Assembly (NCBI GenBank): GCA_002338385.1 | Contig: DDIE01000009.1 | Coordinates: 1-8,211, forward strand | DNA: 8,211 bases | Source: Proteobacteria bacterium UBA1858 | Lineage (GTDB): Bacteria; Pseudomonadota; Gammaproteobacteria; UBA4575 | Reading direction: 5' to 3' | In this document: one piece after another, positions 1 through 5,549 of the stretch | How positions within the stretch are numbered: position 1 is the first letter of the stretch | Layout of the letters: each line of letters starts with the position of its first letter | Notes under the pieces: generated by a model | The model's database searches: none | What the model saw: only the letters and a program-made list of their open reading frames with translations | Told to the model about the DNA's origin: nothing | Translations under genes and position numbers: made by a program

Positions 1-66
1 TACGATCATGGCACAAATTATAGCGCCAATGCGAATCATGGCCATTACAACAAGCGAGGTATATAA
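1..66 (+). CDS. 3' tail of an unidentified upstream gene (partial, frame uncertain)
   Basis: Two plus-strand frames are open from the window edge to the metY start. One ends in TAA at 64-66, directly abutting the metY GTG; its last residues are NKRGI and it is rich in His, Asn, Gly and Tyr. The other ends in TGA at 68-70, overlapping the metY start as GTGA, the usual geometry of translational coupling; its last residues are TSEVYK. The third frame is closed by TAG at 21-23. About 22 codons are too few to choose a frame or name a family. In either case an upstream gene in the same direction, probably co-transcribed with metY, is plausible but not proven. Confidence 0.35.
   Translation, partial: YDHGTNYSANANHGHYNKRGI
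54..60 (+). promoter_or_regulatory. ribosome binding site of metY
   Basis: GCGAGGT ends six bases before the GTG at 67. It supports this GTG as the true start, as does the in-frame TAA immediately upstream, which excludes any earlier start. Confidence 0.6.
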
Positions 67-1350
67 GTGACTGAAGAGAAAGACTATGGTTTTGCAACAC
101 GCTCGGTGCATGCCGGTGCCGACCCTGATCCAGCAACAGGCGCCAGATCATTACCCATTGTTCAGTCGACGGCCTTTGTCTTCAAGGATGCTGATCATGC
201 TGCAGCGTTGTTTGGTTTAGAGGACACAGGCTATATCTACTCCCGTTTAACCAATCCGACTGTCAGTGCATTTCAGGCACGAGTGGCGAGTCTCGAGGGT
301 GGGGTAGGTGCGACTTGTACTGCTTCAGGCCATTCTGCCCAGCTGTTAGCGCTGTTTGCCCTGATGGAAAGCGGTGACGATTTCATTGCCTCAAATAAAC
401 TATATGGTGGTTCAATCACTCAATTTGGCCACACCTTTAAAAAATTTGGTTGGAATGTAATTTTTGTTGACCCGGTAGACCCGGAGAATTTTAAACAGGC
501 CGTCACACCAAATACTAAAGCTATTTTCACCGAGAGTTTGGCTAATCCTGGTGGCATCGTGTGTGATATTGAACGTATTGCAGAAATTGCTCATGCGGCC
601 GGGGTGCCATTGATAGTCGATAACACACTGCCATCACCGGCTTTGTGTCGACCGATTGAATATGGAGCAGACATTGTTGTTCATTCCACGACTAAATTCA
701 TCTCCGGGCATGGCAATGCTATGGGTGGTGCGGTGGTGGACTCTGGAAAATTTGATTGGGCGCAAAATGATAAATTCAAAAGTCTGACAGAGCCCTGTGG
801 CGCTTATCATGGACTTAACTTTTATGAAAAGTTCGGACCCATGGCTTACACGCTCTATGGTCATGCAGTTGGTTTGCGCGACCTTGGTCCAACCATGTCA
901 GCCATGAATGCCTATTTGTCTATTACCGGTGCTGAAACCCTACCCCTGCGCATGCGTAAGCATGCAGATAACGCGCTTGAGGTAGCCACTTTCCTGACCC
1001 AACACAGTGAAGTCGAGTGGGTTTCCTATGCGGGTCTAGCAGATAATCCATTTTATGCCTTAGCACAAAAATACTGTCCTGAGGGCGCTGGCGCGGTATT
1101 TACATTTGGCGTCAAGGGTGGCTATGACGCAGGTATCAAAGTGGTTGATAAGTGTCAGTTGTTATCCCATCTAGCGAACATTGGTGATACCCGCTCATTG
1201 ATTATTCATCCTGCTTCAACCACACATAGACAATTAACAGATGCGCAAAAAGTAGCTGCCGGCGCGGGACCTGAGGTGGTACGGCTGTCAATTGGGATTG
1301 AAGACGCTAAGGATGTCATGGCAGATTTAGATCAGGCTCTGCGTGCTTAA
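67..1350 (+). CDS. metY: O-acetylhomoserine sulfhydrylase (aminocarboxypropyltransferase)
   Basis: A 427-residue cytoplasmic PLP enzyme of the Cys/Met metabolism family. It makes homocysteine from O-acetylhomoserine and sulfide (direct sulfhydrylation) in methionine synthesis. The length is normal for the MetY group, which is longer than MetB/MetZ. Visible family marks are RSVHAG near the N-terminus, YSRLTNPT around residues 58-65 (Tyr and Arg that contact PLP phosphate of the partner subunit), the PLP-pyridine Asp in IVDNT (Asp185), and the Schiff-base Lys210 in HSTTKFISGHG. The C-terminal SLIIHPASTTHRQL and VRLSIGIED motifs are intact. The start is GTG, forced by an in-frame stop just before it. 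Its stop lies three bases from the convergent glycosyltransferase stop. A MetZ-like use of O-succinylhomoserine cannot be excluded from sequence alone, but length and motifs favour MetY. Confidence 0.95.
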   Translation: MTEEKDYGFATRSVHAGADPDPATGARSLPIVQSTAFVFKDADHAAALFGLEDTGYIYSRLTNPTVSAFQARVASLEGGVGATCTASGHSAQLLALFALMESGDDFIASNKLYGGSITQFGHTFKKFGWNVIFVDPVDPENFKQAVTPNTKAIFTESLANPGGIVCDIERIAEIAHAAGVPLIVDNTLPSPALCRPIEYGADIVVHSTTKFISGHGNAMGGAVVDSGKFDWAQNDKFKSLTEPCGAYHGLNFYEKFGPMAYTLYGHAVGLRDLGPTMSAMNAYLSITGAETLPLRMRKHADNALEVATFLTQHSEVEWVSYAGLADNPFYALAQKYCPEGAGAVFTFGVKGGYDAGIKVVDKCQLLSHLANIGDTRSLIIHPASTTHRQLTDAQKVAAGAGPEVVRLSIGIEDAKDVMADLDQALRA

Positions 1351-1353
1351 GGT

Positions 1354-2496
1354 CTAATTAGGATAGCGCGTTGGACTGCGCTTTTTCCACACGCGCAGTT
1401 TGATGGGTGACAACACAAAAGTATTGATTTTTAGCTGTTCTAATGTGGAGTAGTGTTCAAGTATGTTGTAAGCCAGCTTATGCTGGGTCTGCACTTGGCG
1501 CAGCAACTTGAGAAATTTATAGCCGTCAAATTCTTTCACAAAGAAGCGGTAGGGTACCGCATGATCTAGATTGAACTGGATCAGTCTCGAGCATAAATAA
1601 ATCAATGCGTCTCGTGAGATGCTGGCGGCGTTGATATTTAAAAAATAACGCAGATGGGCATAACACACGCGATTTAATTTGTTGTCGAAATTATCAATCA
1701 GGTCAGCGTGTTTAATGCTTGATGATCGTACACGCATATGCTCAAGCGCGGTCAACATATGATCAATCTTATCTGCTTTGAGGCTCCTAGTGAGACTGCC
1801 CTCGTTAACATTGTAGCAGTAGTATGCTTGATTGCTGATCAGGACAGATTCTGCCTCGGCGAGAAACTCAAGGATTGAGGCAAAATCTTCGCTATGGCGC
1901 ATTTCCGGCCAGGCAAGTTTATGATTTTGCCAGTAACTGGTTTTATACAGTTTATTCCAAGGTGAAGGGCAGATCACTTTTGCCAGTCTCAGCTCAACCG
2001 CTTGCACACCAGTGTGAAGCCCAAGATAGCGAGTATGGAAAGTGTAGTTGGACTGATAGTCGTGGTGGCAGTATTTCTTATAGCCAGTAACAGCGATGTC
2101 CGGAAAGCTGTGTTCAGCGAGTTGGTCGTATAGCGTTGAGAGCACAGCATTTTCACACCAGTCATCAGCATCAAAAAAAGCAAGATATTGGCCGCGTGCG
2201 TGCTTGGCACCGACATTTCTTGCCTCGCCCGCACCACAGTTTTTTGTCAGACAAATCAATTTACAATTCTGATATTGATCGACATAGGCTTGCGCGATGC
2301 TGCGCGAGTCATCACTACTGTCGTCGTCAACTATAATGATCTCTAATGCAACTGGACAATCAAGCAGACTATCAAGACATCTACTGAGGCTGTCCTGCTT
2401 ATTATAAACGGACACAATAACGGATAAGAACGGCTGGTCTGTGGCGTGAAAAATCATTGCCCCCGATGATTCAAGTAGATTAACTGGCTGGTGCAT
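1354..2496 (-). CDS. family 2 glycosyltransferase (GT-A fold)
   Basis: A 380-residue glycosyltransferase that probably adds a sugar from a nucleotide-sugar donor to a growing surface polysaccharide at the cytoplasmic membrane face. The N-terminal GT-A domain shows LSVIVSVYN (24-32), IIIVDDDSSDDS (53-64), NCGAGEARNVGAKHARG (86-102) and the metal-binding DXD-type FFDADDW (107-113). A SED motif at 202-204 fits the catalytic-base position of this family. The C-terminal 150 residues are helical-looking with no clear membrane span. ATG at 2496 gives the longest form; an in-frame ATG at 2457, 13 codons in, sits nearer the conserved domain. Neither has a convincing ribosome site. Donor and acceptor cannot be predicted. 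The gene stands alone on its strand: a divergent small membrane gene lies upstream and metY converges downstream. Confidence 0.9.
   Translation of the reverse strand: MHQPVNLLESSGAMIFHATDQPFLSVIVSVYNKQDSLSRCLDSLLDCPVALEIIIVDDDSSDDSRSIAQAYVDQYQNCKLICLTKNCGAGEARNVGAKHARGQYLAFFDADDWCENAVLSTLYDQLAEHSFPDIAVTGYKKYCHHDYQSNYTFHTRYLGLHTGVQAVELRLAKVICPSPWNKLYKTSYWQNHKLAWPEMRHSEDFASILEFLAEAESVLISNQAYYCYNVNEGSLTRSLKADKIDHMLTALEHMRVRSSSIKHADLIDNFDNKLNRVCYAHLRYFLNINAASISRDALIYLCSRLIQFNLDHAVPYRFFVKEFDGYKFLKLLRQVQTQHKLAYNILEHYSTLEQLKINTFVLSPIKLRVWKKRSPTRYPN
1365..1386 (+). terminator. probable intrinsic terminator of metY, inside the convergent gene
   Basis: AGCGC (1365-1369) pairs with GCGCT (1378-1382) around an eight-base loop, followed by a run of five T (1382-1386). 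It begins 15 bases after the metY stop and lies within the last codons of the minus-strand glycosyltransferase. The stem is only five pairs, perhaps six with a G-U pair, so strength is uncertain. Confidence 0.55.
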
Positions 2497-2538
2497 TTAT
2501 GATAGCTTAGTGGTATTCAAATATATACGCGAGAAGAT

Positions 2539-2871
2539 TTGTGGTTGGCTATACCTGGTGTTGATTTAAGTGGTATAACACGGGCATCGACCATCGCACT
2601 ATCAACTATGACAGATCTGCTTTTACTGCTGATACTAATTATCTTAGTCAGAATTTATAACGCTGTGCGTATGCATAAATCAAATTCTGCACTTAGTCTG
2701 AGACAAATCATGGCTAATACCAGAGAAATGTTTTCTTGGTTGTGGGCAGGTTTGCTATTTGTTGTGATATTGTTTTTAGGCTTATCTTTGCTAGCGTTCT
2801 TGCTTGGTTTGGTCACCAAAGAAATGTTTGGCATAAGCTCATATTGGTTTTATAACTCGACTTGGCAGTAA
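2539..2871 (+). CDS. small membrane protein, unrecognised (two predicted helices)
   Basis: I do not recognise this protein. The longest reading starts at TTG 2539 (110 residues). An ATG at 2608 gives 87 residues beginning just before the first hydrophobic stretch and may be the true start; neither has a strong ribosome site, though GAGAAG (2531-2536) precedes the TTG. Numbering from TTG, a Leu/Ile-rich span lies at about 25-38 and a longer one at about 67-91, joined by a basic and polar linker (RMHKSNSALSLRQ). This suggests a two-helix inner-membrane protein. The tail is aromatic (SSYWFYNSTWQ). It is divergent from the glycosyltransferase with a 42-base gap, and converges on the DUF2726 gene. 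Coding status rests on the clear hydrophobic pattern and the lack of any competing gene. Confidence 0.55.
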   Translation: MWLAIPGVDLSGITRASTIALSTMTDLLLLLILIILVRIYNAVRMHKSNSALSLRQIMANTREMFSWLWAGLLFVVILFLGLSLLAFLLGLVTKEMFGISSYWFYNSTWQ

Positions 2872-2911
2872 AAACAGTCGCAACATGATCAAGATTTGCT
2901 GTCCATTAGAA

Positions 2912-3337
2912 TCAGCGCTTGATGTAGGGTGTAAGCAGCTGGCGTAACGTTATGATCTCATAGCCACAACTTGCAGGGATTTCTAAATACGGGATATTGG
3001 CGTCCTCACACAAGGAGGGAAGAGCGTTATCCGCTAAAGCGTGTTTTTGCTGGGGAATCTTTCTGGCATCCAGACTCAACACGCACACTACTGCTAGGTC
3101 ACTCATGCGGCATAAAACAAAATCAAACACCTCTGTGTCGAAGTCGTAGTGTGGGTATTCTGCAAACAAGGGCACATGTTCAAGGACGTTGTTGACAGGC
3201 ACTTTAGTAAATATAAGCACTTGATCGCCGACTGCGCGGGCAAGAAACCTAATAAAGTTCTTCTCTGCGTGGTTGAGCCAACTGGGCGCAAGTGTAACCG
3301 CATTAGAGCGATGTTGGAGGGTGTCTGTTGCTGACAT
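2912..3337 (-). CDS. short DUF2726 protein, possible nuclease-fold relative
   Basis: A 141-residue protein resembling the DUF2726 family, which is thought to have a restriction-endonuclease-like core; its function is unknown. The family pattern is visible in order: LNHAEKNFIRFLARAV (21-36), LIFTKVPVNNVL (41-52), FDFVLC (71-76), a strand at 83-90, then ANIPYLEIPASCGY (113-125). At the position where many members read a hydrophobic-Glu-Leu-Asp core followed by His, this protein reads VLSLDARK (86-93), so the acidic residue is Ser and the His is missing. It may therefore be inactive or use other residues. I chose ATG 3337 because AGAGG lies four bases upstream; a TTG at 3397 would extend the frame through the Fur-box palindrome and is unlikely. 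The Fur-like site 36-80 bases upstream suggests iron-responsive expression. Confidence 0.75.
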   Translation of the reverse strand: MSATDTLQHRSNAVTLAPSWLNHAEKNFIRFLARAVGDQVLIFTKVPVNNVLEHVPLFAEYPHYDFDTEVFDFVLCRMSDLAVVCVLSLDARKIPQQKHALADNALPSLCEDANIPYLEIPASCGYEIITLRQLLTPYIKR

Positions 3338-3341
3338 GGTG

Positions 3342-3346
3342 CCTCT
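3342..3346 (-). promoter_or_regulatory. ribosome binding site deciding the DUF2726 start
   Basis: Read on the minus strand this is AGAGG, four bases before ATG 3337. It favours the 141-residue form over the longer TTG-started frame. Confidence 0.55.
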
Positions 3347-3372
3347 GGCATGGATGATTATTGACTTAACAT

Positions 3373-3393
3373 TAATACGAATCATTATCATTT
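3373..3393. promoter_or_regulatory. Fur-box-like operator
   Basis: The 21-base site matches the classical Fur consensus (AATGATAATCATTATCATT extended to 21) at 17 of 21 positions by my own alignment. The right part AATCATTATCATTT (3380-3393) is perfect and the mismatches lie at 3373 and 3377-3379. It lies 36 bases upstream of the DUF2726 ATG. On the minus strand TTGCAA (3397-3392) followed 17 bases later by TAATGT could be the promoter it covers. Fur with Fe(II) would repress here. Confidence 0.6.
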
Positions 3394-3417
3394 GCAAATG
3401 ATTTGAATGATCGTATT
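3374..3417. repeat. 44-base imperfect palindrome containing the Fur-like site
   Basis: Three blocks, AATACG, ATCATT and ATCATTTG, occur in order in the left arm and again, reverse-complemented, in the right arm. The centre is the perfect 16-base palindrome ATCATTTGCAAATGAT (3387-3402); the outer ends are AATACGA (3374-3380) and TCGTATT (3411-3417). The arms differ by two bases of spacing between inner blocks. This fits cooperative binding of two or more dimers of Fur or a similar regulator. Confidence 0.7.
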
Positions 3418-3475
3418 CTCAGAGCCTGACTAAAATCTTGCTGCTGTGGTGCTAGCGAATGAATAAATGAGCTGT

Positions 3476-3490
3476 AAATCTGCCATAATT
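3476..3490 (+). promoter_or_regulatory. direct repeat copy 1 with extended -10-like element
   Basis: AAATCTGCCATAATT contains TGCCATAAT (3481-3489), which fits the extended -10 pattern TGnTATAAT with one mismatch in the hexamer. No good -35 is seen 16-18 bases upstream. It matches a second copy at 3564-3578 at 14 of 15 bases. Confidence 0.4.
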
Positions 3491-3511
3491 CGGTGAGAGT
3501 ACATGTACACC

Positions 3512-3534
3512 GATAGCAGCAAAACCTGCCTATC
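3512..3534 (+). repeat. bulged hairpin between the two promoter-like repeats
   Basis: GATAGCAG (3512-3519) pairs with CTGCCTATC (3526-3534) as eight base pairs with one bulged C and a six-base loop CAAAAC. There is no following T run, so it is not a terminator. It may be an operator or an RNA stem of a transcript from the upstream promoter-like element. Confidence 0.4.
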
Positions 3535-3563
3535 TGGGATTAAAATTTAGTCACTCATATGGA

Positions 3564-3578
3564 AAATCTGCGATAATT
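3564..3578 (+). promoter_or_regulatory. direct repeat copy 2, likely peroxiredoxin promoter -10
   Basis: AAATCTGCGATAATT contains TGCGATAAT (3569-3577), an extended -10 with one hexamer mismatch. TAGTCA (3548-3553), 18 bases upstream, matches a -35 at four of six positions. Transcription would begin near 3584 and leave a leader of roughly 70 bases that contains the AGTGCT/AGCACT inverted repeat. Confidence 0.45.
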
Positions 3579-3642
3579 TGTCAGCAGTGCTAAATCTCCT
3601 ATTCAGCACTATAAACAATATAAATTTTGACTCTCTTAAACT

Positions 3643-3647
3643 AAGGA
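3643..3647 (+). promoter_or_regulatory. ribosome binding site of the peroxiredoxin
   Basis: AAGGA lies six bases before ATG 3654, an ideal spacing that fits a highly expressed gene. Confidence 0.75.
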
Positions 3648-3653
3648 TTAACT

Positions 3654-4253
3654 ATGTCTACACTCGTAAACACACCGGCCCCTGATTTCACAGCTTCCGC
3701 GGTTATGGCTAACGGCGAAATCAAAGATGATTTCACGCTCAGCAGCTTGCAAGGCAAATATGTTGTTTTATTCTTTTATCCATTGGACTTTACCTTCGTT
3801 TGTCCATCCGAAATCATTGCTCATGATAAGCGCGTCAAGGAATTCGCAGAGCGAGGGGTAGAACTTGTGGGTGTATCCATAGACTCACCCTTCACGCATT
3901 TTGCATGGCGCAATACGCCATTAGAAAATGGTGGCATTGGACCCGTTCAGTTTCCTTTGGTGGCTGACATCAACCATGCCATTGTACAAAGCTATGGTAT
4001 CGAACACGCTGACGGCGTGGCTTTACGTGGCTCATTCCTAATCGATAAAGCAGGCGTGATCCAGCATGCGGTTGTAAACAACCTGCCATTGGGACGTAAT
4101 GTCGATGAAATGTTGCGACTCGTCGACGCGTTGCAGTTCTCAGAAGAGCATGGCGAAGTATGTCCTGCCGGCTGGCAGAAGGGCGATGCGGGTATGAAAC
4201 CGACCACTGAGGGCGTCGCTGATTATTTAGCTAATAATGCTGACGAGCTATAG
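3654..4253 (+). CDS. typical 2-Cys peroxiredoxin (AhpC/Prx1 type)
   Basis: A 199-residue cytoplasmic thiol peroxidase that reduces hydrogen peroxide and organic hydroperoxides. The peroxidatic Cys50 sits in FYPLDFTFVCPSE (41-53) with the supporting Pro43 and Thr47; the conserved Arg is in ALRGSFLID. The resolving Cys170 is in GEVCPAGW near the C-terminus, so the enzyme should be an obligate homodimer with intersubunit disulfides. It has GGIG (near 93-96) in place of the GGLG of overoxidation-sensitive eukaryotic Prx and lacks the C-terminal YF helix, so it is probably a robust type. No ahpF lies next to it; the reductant may be thioredoxin or an unlinked AhpF (inference). It has a strong ribosome site upstream and a strong terminator downstream, so it is monocistronic. 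The long, repeat-rich leader suggests regulated expression, but no OxyR-spaced site was found. Confidence 0.95.
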   Translation: MSTLVNTPAPDFTASAVMANGEIKDDFTLSSLQGKYVVLFFYPLDFTFVCPSEIIAHDKRVKEFAERGVELVGVSIDSPFTHFAWRNTPLENGGIGPVQFPLVADINHAIVQSYGIEHADGVALRGSFLIDKAGVIQHAVVNNLPLGRNVDEMLRLVDALQFSEEHGEVCPAGWQKGDAGMKPTTEGVADYLANNADEL

Positions 4254-4274
4254 TTCTGCTTAGCCTCTCAGCTC

Positions 4275-4307
4275 ACCCACAGATACGCAAGTGTCTGTGG
4301 GTTTTTT
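4275..4307 (+). terminator. intrinsic terminator of the peroxiredoxin gene
   Basis: A 12-pair stem, 4275-4286 with 4291-4302, including one G-U pair, closes on a GCAA (GNRA) tetraloop at 4287-4290 and is followed by six T (4302-4307). It begins 22 bases after the stop codon. There is no T run on the other strand, so it should not terminate the convergent nuclease operon. Confidence 0.9.
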
Positions 4308-4329
4308 ATGCCCGGCATGTTCTCCAGCC

Positions 4330-4749
4330 TCAGTGACACCAGCTGTGGGCTTTTTTACCACCGCTGTATTTCACCGCTAGATTTTCCGCGAGTAGTACAT
4401 CAGCGACATTAATATTATCGAGTATTAAATCAGCCACAATTCTGAAGTAGCGCCCACGCGTGATATTTCTGGCTTCTATTATCGTTGCTTTTTGGAGCAG
4501 TTGGCGCAGCCTGTCGCGCGCGACAATGGCGAGTGTTTTTTCTTGCGCACAACGACCTTTGATTTCAGGCGTGTCTATGCCTCGCAATCGAATAGGAATA
4601 TTTTCACCGACCACCGGAGGTAAGCTGGCGAGGTCAACACGTACCGTATCACCATCATAAACACTGTGTATGCGCGTGACTGGATAGGAGCCGTAGTCGG
4701 CCCAGATAAGACCCGGGGTAATCAGCAGAATCGTCAGATATTTCAACAT
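4330..4749 (-). CDS. secreted staphylococcal-nuclease-like protein (thermonuclease family)
   Basis: A 139-residue protein with a Sec signal peptide (MLKYLTILLITPGLIWA, likely cut after Ala17) and one SNase domain, a Ca-dependent phosphodiesterase fold acting on DNA and RNA. Residues matching the S. aureus enzyme: Asp34 in YDGDT (Asp21), Arg54 (Arg35), Asp59 and Glu62 in GIDTPE (Asp40 and Glu43), and Arg103 in RYFRIVAD (probably Arg87). The catalytic set appears complete. Two Cys, at 67 and 138, could form a disulfide in the periplasm. It is at the short end for the family. ATG 4749 is 15 bases after the sulfotransferase stop, so it is probably the last gene of that operon, although no clear ribosome site is seen. 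The role could be scavenging nucleic acid or remodelling matrix DNA; this is inference. Confidence 0.88.
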   Translation of the reverse strand: MLKYLTILLITPGLIWADYGSYPVTRIHSVYDGDTVRVDLASLPPVVGENIPIRLRGIDTPEIKGRCAQEKTLAIVARDRLRQLLQKATIIEARNITRGRYFRIVADLILDNINVADVLLAENLAVKYSGGKKAHSWCH

Positions 4750-4764
4750 GATGGATATTCAGAT

Positions 4765-5541
4765 TTAAATCTTTGAATGAGTTTTTTTCAAATCAGGATG
4801 GACATCATAGCTGTGAATTTTATTCAGTGTTGTATTGACTTTATTTTCATTTAACTCAGCACCTAAGAAATCGAATAAGGGTTTGATTTTGGCAGGTCCC
4901 TGAATGAGGTCTTCATAAATGTTGATATAACAGTTCGGATGGGTATTGCTATAGTCTCTGAACATGTCATCTGCACGTTGCAAGTCATCCAACAATGATT
5001 TCGTCTGAGTGGGATCATTCTGCTTTTGCAGGTCTTGTCTGATAGTCCTTAGCATGCTTGCATACACAGCATCGTGTGAACGCATGTTGAACACAATTGC
5101 ACAATTTGGCATGACTTGAGAGAGAAAATCTAGATAATCAGGCAAATCATCCAGATGGTGAAGATAACGTATTTCTTTGAAGCCATAACAGCTTATTGGA
5201 AATGAATGACCAGCAATTAATTGCTCACGAATTAGTGTTTGGCATTGATGGAGGAATTGATCTGGATTGAGCTCATCCGCGCCGAACCAGGGACAGCTGG
5301 GCTGACTGATGTTGTTCTCCTTGGCATGGAAAGTCTTAGCTATGTATAAGGAACGCCAGGCCTCATACAAGCCGCGACAAAACTCCATATTCTCTCCGCG
5401 AACTCGCACACCCCTGATACTATTGATAATGCCCTGCAGCAAAGTGGAACCGCTACGACCATATGTGACAATAATGATGGTCTTATAGTTGAGTGACTTT
5501 CTGGCGATAGGATTATTGAAAAACCGGCGTAATTTTTTCAT
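4765..5541 (-). CDS. PAPS-dependent sulfotransferase, probably for a surface glycan
   Basis: A 258-residue sulfotransferase-fold protein that should transfer sulfate from PAPS. The 5'-phosphosulfate loop is TYGRSGSTLL (26-35). The 3'-phosphate site is NMRSHDAVYASML (152-164), with Arg154 and Ser162 in the usual spacing. GFKEIRY (120-126) and a YEDLIQGPAKI segment near the C-terminus followed by FDFLGAE also fit bacterial carbohydrate sulfotransferases. A basic N-terminus (MKKLRRFF) has no signal peptide, so it acts in the cytoplasm. It starts eight bases after the glycosyltransferase stop, which points to sulfation of the glycan that enzyme helps make. The acceptor is unknown; a lipid or small-molecule acceptor remains possible. 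A run of seven A on the coding strand near the 3' end is a place to watch for sequencing slips. Confidence 0.85.
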   Translation of the reverse strand: MKKLRRFFNNPIARKSLNYKTIIIVTYGRSGSTLLQGIINSIRGVRVRGENMEFCRGLYEAWRSLYIAKTFHAKENNISQPSCPWFGADELNPDQFLHQCQTLIREQLIAGHSFPISCYGFKEIRYLHHLDDLPDYLDFLSQVMPNCAIVFNMRSHDAVYASMLRTIRQDLQKQNDPTQTKSLLDDLQRADDMFRDYSNTHPNCYINIYEDLIQGPAKIKPLFDFLGAELNENKVNTTLNKIHSYDVHPDLKKTHSKI

Positions 5542-5549
5542 AAGCTGAC

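Larger units (their letters stand above)
3338..3653. promoter_or_regulatory. divergent control region, DUF2726 / peroxiredoxin
   Basis: A 316-base, AT-rich stretch without a convincing gene separates two divergent starts. From left to right it holds the 44-base Fur-like palindrome (3374-3417), an inverted pair TTGCTGCT (3439-3446) / AGCAGCAA (3515-3522), the first repeat copy (3476-3490), a perfect palindrome GTACATGTAC (3499-3508), a bulged hairpin (3512-3534), the second repeat copy (3564-3578), and an inverted repeat AGTGCT (3586-3591) / AGCACT (3605-3610). This is dense for a simple promoter and suggests more than one regulator or promoter for the peroxiredoxin. Confidence 0.6.

Noticed and set aside
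412..864. Minus-strand reading frames inside metY
   Set aside because: They lie antisense to a fully conserved enzyme and show no family motifs or ribosome sites.
1875..2336. Plus- and minus-strand frames inside the first glycosyltransferase
   Set aside because: They are shadows of the glycosyltransferase, whose motifs continue unbroken through the region.
2872..2911. Bidirectional terminator between the small membrane gene and the DUF2726 gene
   Set aside because: Only weak pairing (ACAG/CTGT, GCAA/TTGC) with no T run on either strand.
2971..3351. Three frames overlapping the DUF2726 gene
   Set aside because: Composition is not protein-like and the DUF2726 frame explains the region.
3338..3397. 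TTG-started extension of the DUF2726 gene to 3397
   Set aside because: The added 20 codons translate part of the palindrome and Fur-like site, and the internal ATG 3337 has an AGAGG ribosome site.
3512..3534. OxyR operator (ATAG and CTAT present upstream of the peroxiredoxin)
   Set aside because: The two quartets are 13 bases apart, not the seven required, and no further properly spaced pair follows. It is kept only as a hairpin.
4308..4319. ATGCC/GGCAT mini-palindrome as a terminator for the nuclease operon
   Set aside because: The stem is five pairs with a one-base loop, which cannot fold as such, and it lacks a T run on the minus strand.
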